A stretch of 64,000 bases of DNA. Source: Paenibacillus rhizosphaerae (lineage in GTDB: Bacteria; Bacillota; Bacilli; Paenibacillales; Paenibacillaceae). This document shows positions 25,523-35,099 of the stretch, piece by piece. The notes under the pieces are model-generated. The model made no database searches and had not been told where the DNA came from. It saw only the letters and a list, made by a program, of their open reading frames with translations. Numbering within the stretch: the stretch's first letter is position 1; each line of letters starts with the position of its first letter. The translations under genes were made by a program, and so were the position numbers. Location: contig NZ_JACHXJ010000008.1 in the NCBI RefSeq assembly GCF_014192015.1, forward strand, positions 48,903 through 112,902. Reading direction: 5' to 3'.

Positions 25523-26524
25523 ATGAGTTTTCCAATGGTAAGACACCGGCGCCTCCGCCAGTCCGCCGGGATGCGGAACATGGTGCGCGAAACGGTGCTG
25601 AACGTGAATGACCTGATCATGCCGATTTTTGTAACCTATGGAGACAATATAAAGAACGAGATTTCATCCATGCCGGGAGTCTATCATTTTTCGCTGGACC
25701 GGCTGAAAGAGGAATTGGACGAAATCGCGTCCCTCGGCATTCCGGCCGTACTGCTGTTCGGCATTCCGGAAACGAAGGACAGCATCGGCTCCTCGGCTTT
25801 TGCGGAAGACGGCATCGTCCAGGAAGCCACACGCCTGATCAAGTCCTGGTATCCGGACCTGCTCGTCGTGGCGGACACCTGCCTCTGCGAGTTTACGGAT
25901 CACGGACACTGCGGGATGGTGCATACTTTCGAACGGGACGGCCATGTGTGCGGCGACGTCATGAACGACGAATCGCTGGAGCTGCTGGTCAAGACGGCGG
26001 TATCCCAGGCGAAAGCCGGCGCCGATATTATCGCACCGTCCAACATGATGGACGGATTCGTGCAGGCCATCCGCGCAGGGCTCGACGAGAACGGATTCGA
26101 GCATATACCGATCATGTCCTATTCGGTAAAATATGCTTCCGCCTTCTACGGCCCATTCCGCGAAGCGGCCGATTCGGCGCCGCAGTTCGGCGACCGCAAA
26201 ACGTACCAGATGGATCCGGCCAACGCGCGCGAAGCGCTGCGTGAAGCGGAATCCGATGTACTGGAAGGGGCCGATATGCTGATGGTCAAGCCTTCCTTGT
26301 CCTATATGGACATTATGCGCACGCTGAAGGATCAGTTCGACCTGCCGCTCGTCGCCTACAACGTGAGCGGGGAGTATTCCATGGTCAAAGCGGCGGCTCT
26401 CCAGGGCTGGATCGACGAGAAAGCCGTGGTGCAGGAAATGCTGACGAGCATGAAACGTGCCGGTGCGGATATCATAATTACTTATTTTGCCAAAGACGTG
26501 GCCCGGTGGATCAAGCAGGGGTAA
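25523..26524 (+). CDS. hemB: Delta-aminolevulinic acid dehydratase (porphobilinogen synthase)
   Basis: This 333-residue TIM-barrel enzyme condenses two aminolevulinates into porphobilinogen. The cysteine-rich metal site DTCLCEFTDHGHCG indicates a zinc-dependent form. The two active-site lysines are recognisable in YSVKYASAFYGPFREA and MLMVKPSLSYMD. It starts behind AGGAGG 55 bases after the fused gene, and is followed by hemL. Confidence 0.99.
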   Translation: MSFPMVRHRRLRQSAGMRNMVRETVLNVNDLIMPIFVTYGDNIKNEISSMPGVYHFSLDRLKEELDEIASLGIPAVLLFGIPETKDSIGSSAFAEDGIVQEATRLIKSWYPDLLVVADTCLCEFTDHGHCGMVHTFERDGHVCGDVMNDESLELLVKTAVSQAKAGADIIAPSNMMDGFVQAIRAGLDENGFEHIPIMSYSVKYASAFYGPFREAADSAPQFGDRKTYQMDPANAREALREAESDVLEGADMLMVKPSLSYMDIMRTLKDQFDLPLVAYNVSGEYSMVKAAALQGWIDEKAVVQEMLTSMKRAGADIIITYFAKDVARWIKQG

Positions 26525-26632
26525 CAATCCCTAGTTAGATGTTTCGGGATCAACGCGAAGTACCTAAAGAAGCATCGGAGCCAAATCCCTGCTTAGCGGG
26601 GTGATTTAAACCGACAGATTGGAGTGAATGAC

Positions 26633-27934
26633 ATGAGCAATATGTCAGGAAAGCGCAAGGAGGAGGCTTCCCGGTCGGCCTTTGAAGAAGCCAAGCAATA
26701 TATTCCCGGCGGGGTGAACAGCCCGGTCCGCGCCTTTAAATCGGTCGGCCTTACGCCGATTTATGTGGACCATGCCCAAGGATCGCGCGTGTACGATATT
26801 GACGGCAACAGCTTTATCGACTACGTCGGCTCCTGGGGACCGCTGATTATGGGACATGCCCATCCGGAAGTGATTGCCGCGGTGCAGGAAACGGCGGCCA
26901 AAGGGACGAGCTTCGGCGCGCCTACGCTGATTGAAACGGAAATGGCCAAGCTCGTGTGCGAGCGGGTCCCTTCGATCGACATCGTCCGGATGGTCAATTC
27001 CGGTACGGAAGCGACGATGAGCGCGATTCGCCTGGCCCGCGGATATACGGGACGCAGCAAAATTTTGAAATTCGAAGGCTCCTATCATGGACACGCGGAC
27101 AGCCTGCTCATCAAAGCCGGCTCCGGGGTAGCGACGCTGGGTCTGCCTGACAGCCCCGGTGTACCGGAAAGTGTGGCCAGCAACACGATCACGGTCGCAT
27201 ACAACGACCTTGAGTCCGTAACGCTTGCCTTTGAACGCTTTGGCGAGGAGATCGCCTGCGTGATCGTGGAACCGGTAGCCGGCAACATGGGCGTCGTGCC
27301 TCCGCTTCCGGGCTTTCTGGAGGGCTTGCGCGAAATTACGACGAAGTACGGCAGCCTGCTCATTTTTGATGAGGTCATGACCGGTTTCCGTGTTCATTTG
27401 AACTGTGCCCAAGGGCGGTTCGGCATTACGCCTGACTTGACCTGCCTTGGCAAGGTGATCGGCGGCGGACTGCCAGTCGGCGCATACGGCGGCAAGCGCG
27501 AAATTATGGAGAGAGTGGCGCCGTCCGGTCCGATTTATCAAGCGGGCACGCTGAGCGGAAATCCGCTGGCCATGGCGGCTGGATTTACGACGCTGAAGCT
27601 CCTGACGCCTGCCGTATATGACCAGCTGGAAGAGCGCGCGGCCCGTCTGGAAGCCGGTTTTGTGAACAATGCCAAGGAGCTCGGCGTTCCGGTGACGATT
27701 AACCGGGTCGGTTCCATGGTTTGTCCTTTCTTCACGGAAGGGCCTGTCGAGAATTACGATTCGGCGAAGACGAGCGACATTCCGCGATTCACCAAATATT
27801 TCGGCAATCTGATTGAGGAAGGCGTGAGCGTGGCTCCTTCCCAGTTTGAGGGGATGTTTGTATCGGCTGCCCACAGCATCGAAGACATCGATGCGACGAT
27901 TGAAGCCAATTACAACGCCCTCAAGCAACTGTGA
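26633..27934 (+). CDS. hemL: Glutamate-1-semialdehyde 2,1-aminomutase
   Basis: This 433-residue PLP enzyme converts glutamate-1-semialdehyde to aminolevulinate. The N-terminal YIPGGVNSPVRAFKSVG and the PLP-lysine segment TCLGKVIGGGLPVGAYGG are characteristic. ATG at 26633 lies eight bases after TTGGAG; GTG at 26624 is too close to it. It closes the tetrapyrrole set. Its stop overlaps the GTG of the pseudouridine synthase gene (GTGA), so that gene is in the same transcript. Confidence 0.99.
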   Translation: MSNMSGKRKEEASRSAFEEAKQYIPGGVNSPVRAFKSVGLTPIYVDHAQGSRVYDIDGNSFIDYVGSWGPLIMGHAHPEVIAAVQETAAKGTSFGAPTLIETEMAKLVCERVPSIDIVRMVNSGTEATMSAIRLARGYTGRSKILKFEGSYHGHADSLLIKAGSGVATLGLPDSPGVPESVASNTITVAYNDLESVTLAFERFGEEIACVIVEPVAGNMGVVPPLPGFLEGLREITTKYGSLLIFDEVMTGFRVHLNCAQGRFGITPDLTCLGKVIGGGLPVGAYGGKREIMERVAPSGPIYQAGTLSGNPLAMAAGFTTLKLLTPAVYDQLEERAARLEAGFVNNAKELGVPVTINRVGSMVCPFFTEGPVENYDSAKTSDIPRFTKYFGNLIEEGVSVAPSQFEGMFVSAAHSIEDIDATIEANYNALKQL

Positions 27935-28827
27935 GCCTGAACCACTGGCTCCGGCGCGGGGAATGGCTGGAGCTGGCTCCGGGCAAAAAAATCGCATCGG
28001 CCGAAGACCGCGAAGCGGCGGCCGCGGCATGGCTGCTGAACGAGGTGGGCATGCCGGAGAAGCTGCTTGGTCAGCTTAAGTCATCGAACGGCATCGAGTG
28101 GAAAGGGGACCGGCTTCGGCTGGCCCTTTTTGCTGCCCGCAAGGCAGGGATCGAACCGGTCTGGGCGGACCTGACCGTGCTGTACGAGGACGACTTCTGC
28201 CTGGTCGTTCACAAGCCTGCCGGGATGAAGGTTCATCCGGACGGGCATTCCCCAGAAACGACATTGGATCATGCGGTGGCCGCCCATTATCAGATGCAGG
28301 GTGAAGAGATTGCGGTCCGGCATATTCATCGGCTCGACCAGCATACCACCGGGCCCGTGCTGTACGCCAAAAATGACTGGGCGCAGCTTGTGCTGGACAA
28401 GGAGATGAGCGGCAAGCGGATTTCGCGGATATACGCCGCCTTTGTCGAAGGGCGGATCTCTGCGGATTTGAAGGTCATCGACCTGCCCATTGGCAAGGAC
28501 CGCCACCACAAACAGCGCAGACGGGTGTCTCCGGGAGGACAATCTGCGGTGACCCGGATTCTTCATGCAGAAGCCGGGCATAAAGCCAGCCTCGTCTACT
28601 TAGAGCTGGAAACCGGCCGGACGCATCAGATCCGCGTTCATCTCAGTCATGTCGGCCACCCGCTGCTGGGCGATACCTTGTACGGCGGAAACACGTCCGC
28701 GATCGGCAGGCAGGCGCTTCACGGGGAGCGCCTCTCTTTCGCCCATCCGCTCACGCGCGAGCCGATTGAGGTGAGCGATCCGTGGCCCGAGGATATGGAG
28801 CGTCTCAAAGCCCTTGTGAGAGCGTAA
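27931..28827 (+). CDS. RluA-family pseudouridine synthase
   Basis: This 298-residue protein is an RluA/RluD-type pseudouridine synthase that isomerises uridines in rRNA or tRNA. The catalytic Asp is in HRLDQHTTGPVLYAKN, where the second part differs slightly from the common HRLDxxTSG. LETGRTHQIRVHLSHVGHPL is the second family signature. No S4 domain is obvious at the N-terminus. The GTG start overlaps the hemL stop, showing co-translation with the heme operon, which is positional rather than functional. Target site unknown. Confidence 0.93.
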   Translation: MSLNHWLRRGEWLELAPGKKIASAEDREAAAAAWLLNEVGMPEKLLGQLKSSNGIEWKGDRLRLALFAARKAGIEPVWADLTVLYEDDFCLVVHKPAGMKVHPDGHSPETTLDHAVAAHYQMQGEEIAVRHIHRLDQHTTGPVLYAKNDWAQLVLDKEMSGKRISRIYAAFVEGRISADLKVIDLPIGKDRHHKQRRRVSPGGQSAVTRILHAEAGHKASLVYLELETGRTHQIRVHLSHVGHPLLGDTLYGGNTSAIGRQALHGERLSFAHPLTREPIEVSDPWPEDMERLKALVRA

Positions 28828-28956
28828 ACCCAAGTATCATATGAAAACTGGCATGCTCCTCTTTTTAAAGCATATAAATAGAACGAGTAACGATTTAGGC
28901 TCGTGCTGTGGGGATGGCCCACGGTTAGAAATATGCCGAAAAGGAGGACGTTATTT

Positions 28957-30411
28957 GTGTTTGACCAGTCCTACGGTTTGCGCTTTGACATTTATGAACG
29001 CATTCATTTAAACGAAGACGTGGTGGGAATCGAAGAACTCGAGGAAATCGAGCTGCTTCCGCATATTCAAGTGATCAGCCAGGACGAACAAGCCAGTCTG
29101 CGCGGTCATCTGCTCCTGACGGGGCTGTACAGAGGCGAAGGTGAGGAAGAAGGGACGCAGCGGCTGGAGCATTTAATCCCGGTGGAGATTACGGTTCCCT
29201 TAAACCGGGTAACCTCGCTGGACGACATCGCGGTGGAAATTGAAAATTTCGACGTCGACCTGCTGTCCAAGCGGAGCCTGAACATTACGGGCGTACTCTC
29301 CCTGCGCGGCATCGAGATCCAGTCGGCGGAATCACCCGCCTGGAAAGCAGACGAATTCACGGTGGTTCATGCACCGGATGAGGACATTCCGGAGGAAGCG
29401 GCCATCTTTGCAGAGGAACGGGAGGAAGAACCACCGGCTTTCGAAGAAGAACCGGTGCAGCGTGAATTTACGCCGCAGGACGACCCTGCGCCTGTCTGGA
29501 CTGCACCGACCCCGTCCTTCGCGCCGCCTCAGTCCCAAATTCAAGCGGAGCAGCCGGAACAGGTCCAGATCGAAGCCGCGGAAGCCGGTGACTCCGAAGA
29601 AGCACGGGAAGCGGCAGCCTGGGAAGCCGCATGGCAAGCGGCCGCTCTCCCTCCGTCCGAGCCGGATGAAGCGGCAGCGCCTGAGGCGTCCGAATCGTAC
29701 GAAACCGCCCCGTCAACCGCCTGGGAATCTGCCCGCGAACCTGAACGGGAAGCGGCAGCGCCTCCGCCGCAGGTAGCCGGATTATCCGCTTTACATACGG
29801 ACAAGGAACCAGCGGACCGGACGGCGGAGCCCCAGTACCCGAACAAGTGGCATTTTGAGCATGAAGAGGAGTCGGAGCTGCTGCATCCGGAAACGACGGC
29901 GATTCAGGCGGATGAGGAGCCGGAAGAAGATATCTATTTGAACGCCGCGAGCAAAGACCCGTTCAGCGAGCCCAGTTTCCCGTTTGGAGCTTTCCAGGAT
30001 AAAGTTCAGCAGGAAGAACCGCCTGAAGACCGGGAAATGCGGATCGCACTCGGAAGCAAGAAGGAACCCGAGTCCGGCGAGAAGGAAGCGATCGGTTTCT
30101 CCTCGATCTTGTCTTCGAGCCGGTCCATCAAGGAGCTTGAGTACCAGCAGGCGCAGGAGGAACAGCAGGCTGCAGATGCCATTGCCAGCGCTGCCGCTTC
30201 CGAGGCCGAAGATATCAAATGGAAGAACCTGTTCCTCGGCAGTATCTCCGAGCAGACCCCGTTCCGTAAAGTTCGGCTGTGCATCGTTCAGCGGGAAGAG
30301 ACGCTCGAAACGATCGCCGACCGTTATCAGCTGACGCCGCGGGAGCTTGTGCTGTACAACCGGCTGGCGGACCAGACCGTGCAGGAAGGTCAAGTTCTGT
30401 ATATCCCGTAA
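28957..30411 (+). CDS. spoVID: Stage VI sporulation protein D, spore coat morphogenetic protein
   Basis: This ~484-residue protein has a conserved N-terminal domain (about residues 1-130: FDQSYGLRFDIYERIHLNE) and a long, acidic, Ala/Glu/Pro-rich linker. It ends in a LysM domain (VQREETLETIADRYQLTP ... GQVLYIP). This is the SpoVID plan. SpoVID coats the forespore with SpoIVA and SafA during encasement, and in B. subtilis lies in the same position between hemL and valS. The GTG at 28957 follows AAAAGGAGG; the upstream ATG at 28933 would overlap it. The box CATATAAAT near 28870 resembles a sigma-E minus-10, as expected for a mother-cell gene, but this is only a resemblance. Confidence 0.92.
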   Translation: MFDQSYGLRFDIYERIHLNEDVVGIEELEEIELLPHIQVISQDEQASLRGHLLLTGLYRGEGEEEGTQRLEHLIPVEITVPLNRVTSLDDIAVEIENFDVDLLSKRSLNITGVLSLRGIEIQSAESPAWKADEFTVVHAPDEDIPEEAAIFAEEREEEPPAFEEEPVQREFTPQDDPAPVWTAPTPSFAPPQSQIQAEQPEQVQIEAAEAGDSEEAREAAAWEAAWQAAALPPSEPDEAAAPEASESYETAPSTAWESAREPEREAAAPPPQVAGLSALHTDKEPADRTAEPQYPNKWHFEHEEESELLHPETTAIQADEEPEEDIYLNAASKDPFSEPSFPFGAFQDKVQQEEPPEDREMRIALGSKKEPESGEKEAIGFSSILSSSRSIKELEYQQAQEEQQAADAIASAAASEAEDIKWKNLFLGSISEQTPFRKVRLCIVQREETLETIADRYQLTPRELVLYNRLADQTVQEGQVLYIP

Positions 30412-30430
30412 CGTTTTTGATGCAATCCGA

Positions 30431-30466
30431 AGAGCCTGGCGCTTTGTTGCGCCGGGCTCTTTTTTT
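30431..30466 (+). terminator. Rho-independent terminator after spoVID
   Basis: Stem AGAGCCTGGCGC with GCGCCGGGCTCT (one G-U) and seven T residues, 20 bases after the stop. Confidence 0.92.
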
Positions 30467-30528
30467 ATGCCCGGGGTGCGGCCTGCTTGAACACGGGAAA
30501 ATGGTCCTGCACTTTGGGCCAAGGGAAG

Positions 30529-30557
30529 TTGACTATCGACATGAAGCGCGTTATTAT
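30529..30557 (+). promoter_or_regulatory. Sigma-A promoter of the valS T-box transcript
   Basis: TTGACT (30529-30534) and TATTAT (30552-30557) are 17 bases apart. Transcription would begin near 30564 and read the T-box leader into valS. Confidence 0.75.
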
Positions 30558-30684
30558 GGAGTATATGTTTTGCAGAAAAACATCAATGAACGTCAATTAC
30601 AGAAGACATCCCGTATTTGACGGAAGTTTTTCTTGCGATATGAATCGCTTCAGCTTCGCTGAAAATGAATCCATTTAACCATCT

Positions 30685-30961
30685 TCAAAAAAACGATGAA
30701 CGGGAAGAGTAGGCGGTATTGCCCTTCAGAGAGCGGAATTGCAGCGCTGGAAGATTCCGCAGGATGCAGCTGTCCGAAGTCGCCCGGAAGTTGTCGGTTT
30801 GAGCACCTGCGTTAGAAGGCGCGGGAGGTAGAGCCGGCCGGCTGCAGCCGTTATCTGTATGAAGTGTTGCGGGGGGCATGCGTGTTTGTGCTGCTTGTCG
30901 CAAAACAAAGGTGGTACCGCGAAAGAACAGCCTTTCGTCCTTTGAGGACGAAAGGCTTTTT
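30685..30961 (+). promoter_or_regulatory. T-box leader controlling valS (tRNA-Val sensing)
   Basis: The 592-base gap before valS holds a classical T-box. Stem I begins at about 30694 (GATGAACGGGAAGAGTAGG) and contains the AGAGAG element near 30729. The likely specifier is GTC (valine) at 30779-30781 in GAAGTCGCC, matching the common pattern of GAA before the specifier. The T-box core AAGGTGGTACCGCG is at 30908-30921; its TGGT would pair with the ACCA end of uncharged tRNA-Val. A strong terminator follows (30929-30961). Uncharged tRNA-Val should stabilise the antiterminator and let valS be read. Confidence 0.93.
30929..30961 (+). terminator. Regulated terminator of the valS T-box
   Basis: Twelve-base stem AGCCTTTCGTCC with GGACGAAAGGCT, then TTTTT. 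Its 5' arm lies immediately after the T-box sequence, so the antiterminator and terminator are mutually exclusive. Confidence 0.93.
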
Positions 30962-31003
30962 GTATTTTTGGCAAAGCTGATCTTGTGATGGAGGATGAAC
31001 AAT

Positions 31004-33670
31004 ATGACTGACCAGGAAAACCAAGCAACAACCGGGATGCCGACGACGTATGACCCGAAATCGGCCGAGAAGAAATGGTACAAATACTGGATCGACGGCC
31101 AGTATTTCAAAGCCGGGCAGAAGCCCGATGCGGAGCCGTACACGATCGTGATTCCGCCGCCAAACGTAACGGGGATGCTCCATATCGGGCACGCCCTTGA
31201 CTTTACCCTGCAGGATATTCTGATCCGCACGAAGCGGATGCAGGGATACGACGCCTTGTGGCTTCCGGGCTCGGACCATGCGGGCATCGCGACGCAGACC
31301 AAGGTGGAGCAGAAGCTGCGCGAACAGAACATTAGCCGACACGACCTCGGGCGAGAGAAGTTCCTGGAGAAAGTATGGGAATGGAAGGACCAATATGCGG
31401 AAACGATTCATGAACAGTGGGCCAAAATGGGCTTTTCGCTGGATTACTCCAGAGAACGCTTTACGCTTGACGAAGGTCTGTCGAAGGCGGTTCGCGAAGT
31501 TTTCGTGAAACTCTTTGAAAAAAAGCTGATCTACCGCGGCAAAAAGATCATCAACTGGGATCCGGCCGCCAGAACCGCCTTGTCCGATATTGAGGTTGAA
31601 TATAAAGAAGTCAACGGCCATCTGTATCATTTGCAGTACCCGCTGAAGGACGGCAGCGGCCATATTACGGTAGCGACCACGCGTCCCGAGACGATGCTGG
31701 GCGATACGGCGGTGGCCGTTCATCCGAAAGATGAGCGCTACAAGGACATGATCGGCAAGATGCTCGTGCTTCCGATTGTCGGACGCGAGATTCCGATTAT
31801 CGCCGATGAGTACGTAGAACGCGAATTCGGCAGCGGCGCCGTGAAAATTACCCCGGCACACGATCCGAACGACTTTGAGGTGGGATTGCGCCACGATCTG
31901 CCGCAAATCATCGTGATGGACGAGACCGGCACGATGAATGACCAGGCCGCGAAATACGAAGGAATGGACCGGGCCGATTGCCGCAAGCAGATCGTTCAGG
32001 ATTTGAAGGATCTCGGCGTGCTGATCAAAATCGAAGACCATGTGCACCAGGTGGGGCACAGCGAGCGCACAGGCGCCGTAGTCGAGCCTTATTTGTCGAC
32101 GCAGTGGTTTGTTAAAATGCAGCCGCTCGCGGAAAGAGCCATTGAGGCGCAAAAAGCGGGCAAAGGGGTTCGCTTCGTTCCGGAGCGTTTCGAGAAAACG
32201 TACCTGAACTGGATCGAAAACGTCAGGGATTGGTGTATTTCCCGTCAGCTGTGGTGGGGACACCGGATTCCGGCTTGGTACTGCGAATCCTGCGGCGAAA
32301 TCCACGTCGCGCATGAGGATGTAACCCAATGCTCCAAATGCGGAAGCACCGAGCTTACGCAGGACAACGACGTACTGGACACCTGGTTCAGTTCGGCGCT
32401 GTGGCCGTTCTCTACCCTCGGCTGGCCGGAGGAGACGGCGGATTTGGAGCGTTATTATCCGACGAACGTACTCGTTACGGGCTATGACATCATCTATTTC
32501 TGGGTAGCCCGGATGATCTTTACCGCGCTGGATTTTACGGGCGAAATCCCGTTCAAAGACGTGCTGATGCACGGTCTGGTCCGGGATTCCGAAGGACGGA
32601 AAATGTCCAAGTCGCTCGGCAACGGCGTTGATCCGCTCGACGTCATCGAACGGTACGGAGCAGATGCGATGCGCTACATGATCTCCACGAGCAGCACGCC
32701 GGGGCAGGATCTGCGCTTCCGCTGGGAACGCGTAGAGCAGGCGCGCAACTTTGCCAACAAAATCTGGAACGCCTCCCGGTTCGCTCTGATGAATCTGGAA
32801 GGATTCACATATGACGACATTGACATAAGCGGAGAGCTCAGCACGGCGGACCGCTGGATTCTCCACCGTCTGAACGAAACTTCCCGTGACATTACGCGTC
32901 TAATAGATGCCTACGAATTTGGTGAAACGGGCCGGCTCCTGTATAACTTCATTTGGGATGACCTCTGCGACTGGTACATTGAGTTTGCCAAACTCTCTTT
33001 GTACGGAGACAATGCCGCCGCCAAGAAAACGACGCAGTCGGTGCTTAGCTATGTGCTGGACCGCACGCTGCGGATGATTCATCCGTTTATGCCGTTCATC
33101 TCCGAGGAAATTTGGCAGCATCTGCCTCACGAAGGGGAAACGATCACCCTTGCCGCATGGCCGGAGTATGATCCTGCCTTCGAGGATGCCGAAGCTGCAG
33201 GCGAGATGTCGCTGCTGATGGATGCCATCCGTGCCGTCCGCAACATCCGCGCGGAAGTGAACGTTCCGATGAGCAAGAAGATCGAGCTGATGCTGAAGGC
33301 GGGCGACGAGCAAGTGCTGCAGATCGTGAACCGGAACGAAGTATATGTTCAGCGCTTCTGCAACACATCGAGCTTTACGGCAGGTCTGGACCTGACGACC
33401 CCGGACAAGGCGATGACCGCCGTGATTACCGGAGCCGAGCTGTACCTGCCGCTTGCCGGTCTCATCGACATCGACCAGGAGATCGCGCGGCTGGAGAAAG
33501 AGCTGCAGCATTTGAACAGCGAAGTGCAGCGGGTGGAGAAAAAGCTGGCCAATGAAGGCTTCGTGGCTAAAGCGCCGGCGAAAGTTATTGAAGAGGAGAA
33601 GGCCAAGATGGCTGACTATTCCGATAAACGCAGCAAAGTCATCGCACGGATCGAAGAGCTGAGAGGCTGA
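31004..33670 (+). CDS. valS: Valyl-tRNA synthetase
   Basis: This 888-residue class I synthetase charges tRNA-Val. The HIGH-type motif is NVTGMLHIGHAL, the KMSKS motif is GRKMSKSLGNG, the editing domain carries TTRPETMLGDTAVAVHP, and a C-terminal coiled-coil arm (LEKELQHLNSEVQRVEKKL) binds tRNA. A short zinc-type knuckle CESCGEIH ... CSKCGS is present. ATG at 31004 is preferred because GGAGG lies nine bases upstream; ATG at 30995 abuts it. The gene is preceded by a T-box and followed by folC as in B. subtilis. Confidence 0.99.
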   Translation: MTDQENQATTGMPTTYDPKSAEKKWYKYWIDGQYFKAGQKPDAEPYTIVIPPPNVTGMLHIGHALDFTLQDILIRTKRMQGYDALWLPGSDHAGIATQTKVEQKLREQNISRHDLGREKFLEKVWEWKDQYAETIHEQWAKMGFSLDYSRERFTLDEGLSKAVREVFVKLFEKKLIYRGKKIINWDPAARTALSDIEVEYKEVNGHLYHLQYPLKDGSGHITVATTRPETMLGDTAVAVHPKDERYKDMIGKMLVLPIVGREIPIIADEYVEREFGSGAVKITPAHDPNDFEVGLRHDLPQIIVMDETGTMNDQAAKYEGMDRADCRKQIVQDLKDLGVLIKIEDHVHQVGHSERTGAVVEPYLSTQWFVKMQPLAERAIEAQKAGKGVRFVPERFEKTYLNWIENVRDWCISRQLWWGHRIPAWYCESCGEIHVAHEDVTQCSKCGSTELTQDNDVLDTWFSSALWPFSTLGWPEETADLERYYPTNVLVTGYDIIYFWVARMIFTALDFTGEIPFKDVLMHGLVRDSEGRKMSKSLGNGVDPLDVIERYGADAMRYMISTSSTPGQDLRFRWERVEQARNFANKIWNASRFALMNLEGFTYDDIDISGELSTADRWILHRLNETSRDITRLIDAYEFGETGRLLYNFIWDDLCDWYIEFAKLSLYGDNAAAKKTTQSVLSYVLDRTLRMIHPFMPFISEEIWQHLPHEGETITLAAWPEYDPAFEDAEAAGEMSLLMDAIRAVRNIRAEVNVPMSKKIELMLKAGDEQVLQIVNRNEVYVQRFCNTSSFTAGLDLTTPDKAMTAVITGAELYLPLAGLIDIDQEIARLEKELQHLNSEVQRVEKKLANEGFVAKAPAKVIEEEKAKMADYSDKRSKVIARIEELRG

Positions 33671-33715
33671 TCACGACGGAGCAGAAACTTAACTAAAATT
33701 CAGAAGGTGAATGGT

Positions 33716-35092
33716 ATGGGGGATCAAATGGAAGCCGGACGGGAGGCTTCTCTGCGCACATATGAAGAGGCGGCGAATTGGATTAACGGTCTGATTCCGT
33801 TTGGGATCAGACCGGGGATGCAGCGGATCGAGGCGTTAATGGAGAAGTTCGGAAATCCGCACCGGAGGCTGAAATTCATTCATGTCGCCGGTACGAACGG
33901 AAAAGGGTCGACATGCGCCTATTTGACCCGTGTGCTTCTGCAAAGCGGTTATTCGGTAGGTACGTTTACTTCGCCGTATATCACCAAATTCACGAACCGC
34001 TTTCAGTACAACGGGGAAGACATTCCAGAGGAGGTGCTGCTCTCCCTGGCGAACCGCCTGTACCCTGCGGTGCAGGAAATTGCGGCCACGGAGCTTGGCT
34101 CGCCGACGATGTTCGAAGTGTCCACGGCTCTGGCGATCTTGTATTATGCCGAGGAATGCTACCCTGACGTAGTTGTATGGGAGACCGGGCTCGGGGGAAG
34201 GCTGGATGTAACGAACATCGTTCACCCTATCGTCTCCATCATCACCAATGTCGGGATGGACCATACCGATATTCTTGGCGATACGCTTGTGGAAATCGCC
34301 TCGGAGAAGGCAGGCATTATCAAACCTGGCGTTCCGGTGGTCAGCTGCGTGGACCAGCCGGAAGTCATTGAGGTGCTGAAGAAAAAAGCCGAAGAATGCC
34401 GTGCGACACTGTATTTGGCGGGAGAGCAGTTCACCTACGAATATACCGGTCTGGACGGTTCCTTGCAGACGTTCCATTTCAAAGGTCCTTTCCGCGAGCT
34501 GGACCTGAGCATCGGGATGAAGGGCGAGCACCAGATTGCCAATGCCGCCGGCGCGATGATGGCGCTGGAAGTGCTGCGGCAGTATATGGCTTTTGTCATG
34601 GACGATGAGGATCTGCTGAAGGGGTTACGGGATACCAAGTGGGCCGGCCGGCTTGAAGAAGTGGGCGATTCTCCGCGCATCGTTCTTGACGGGGCGCATA
34701 ATCCAGAGGGACTGGAGAGCCTCAGCAAGAGCCTGCAAAGGCATTATCACTTTAAACAGTTAAATTTGATGATGGGAATGCTGTCAAATAAGCATCATGA
34801 GTCCTCTTTGAAGCATATACTTCCAATAGTGGATACGCTTATCCTGACCGAGCCGGATTTCCGGAAAAAAATGGACGCTGATGCTTTGCTGGACATTGTG
34901 GAGCGGCTGAAGCATTCTCACGGCAAACCAGGTTTGCAGATCATCGTAGAACCGGATTGGAAACACGCGCTAGACATACTTAAGTCACGGACAGAACCGG
35001 GGGATTTGGCAGTGGTGTCCGGCACGCTGTATTTGATTTCCGATGTGCGGGCAGCCCTGCTGGGTCAGACCGATTCTGAAAAAGGTTGGTGA
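33716..35092 (+). CDS. folC: Folylpolyglutamate synthase / dihydrofolate synthase
   Basis: This 458-residue Mur-ligase-family enzyme adds glutamate to folates (and may make dihydrofolate). The family P-loop HVAGTNGKGSTCAYL, the Omega-loop region FTSPYITKFTNRFQYNGE and the GGRLDVTNIV and VLDGAHNPEG signatures are all visible. ATG at 33716 is eight bases after AAGG; GTG at 33707 is too close. It follows valS after 45 bases and is seven bases from murC, another Mur-fold ligase, so the genes are likely co-transcribed. Confidence 0.97.
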   Translation: MGDQMEAGREASLRTYEEAANWINGLIPFGIRPGMQRIEALMEKFGNPHRRLKFIHVAGTNGKGSTCAYLTRVLLQSGYSVGTFTSPYITKFTNRFQYNGEDIPEEVLLSLANRLYPAVQEIAATELGSPTMFEVSTALAILYYAEECYPDVVVWETGLGGRLDVTNIVHPIVSIITNVGMDHTDILGDTLVEIASEKAGIIKPGVPVVSCVDQPEVIEVLKKKAEECRATLYLAGEQFTYEYTGLDGSLQTFHFKGPFRELDLSIGMKGEHQIANAAGAMMALEVLRQYMAFVMDDEDLLKGLRDTKWAGRLEEVGDSPRIVLDGAHNPEGLESLSKSLQRHYHFKQLNLMMGMLSNKHHESSLKHILPIVDTLILTEPDFRKKMDADALLDIVERLKHSHGKPGLQIIVEPDWKHALDILKSRTEPGDLAVVSGTLYLISDVRAALLGQTDSEKGW

Positions 35093-35099
35093 AAATCTG

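Noticed and set aside
30487..30678. 63-residue open frame before valS
   Set aside because: It overlaps the valS promoter and the T-box transcript and has no proper start signal.
30851..32866. A 671-residue open frame on the minus strand across the T-box and valS
   Set aside because: It runs antisense to valS and through the T-box terminator. Composition is typical of a shadow frame; valS is certain.
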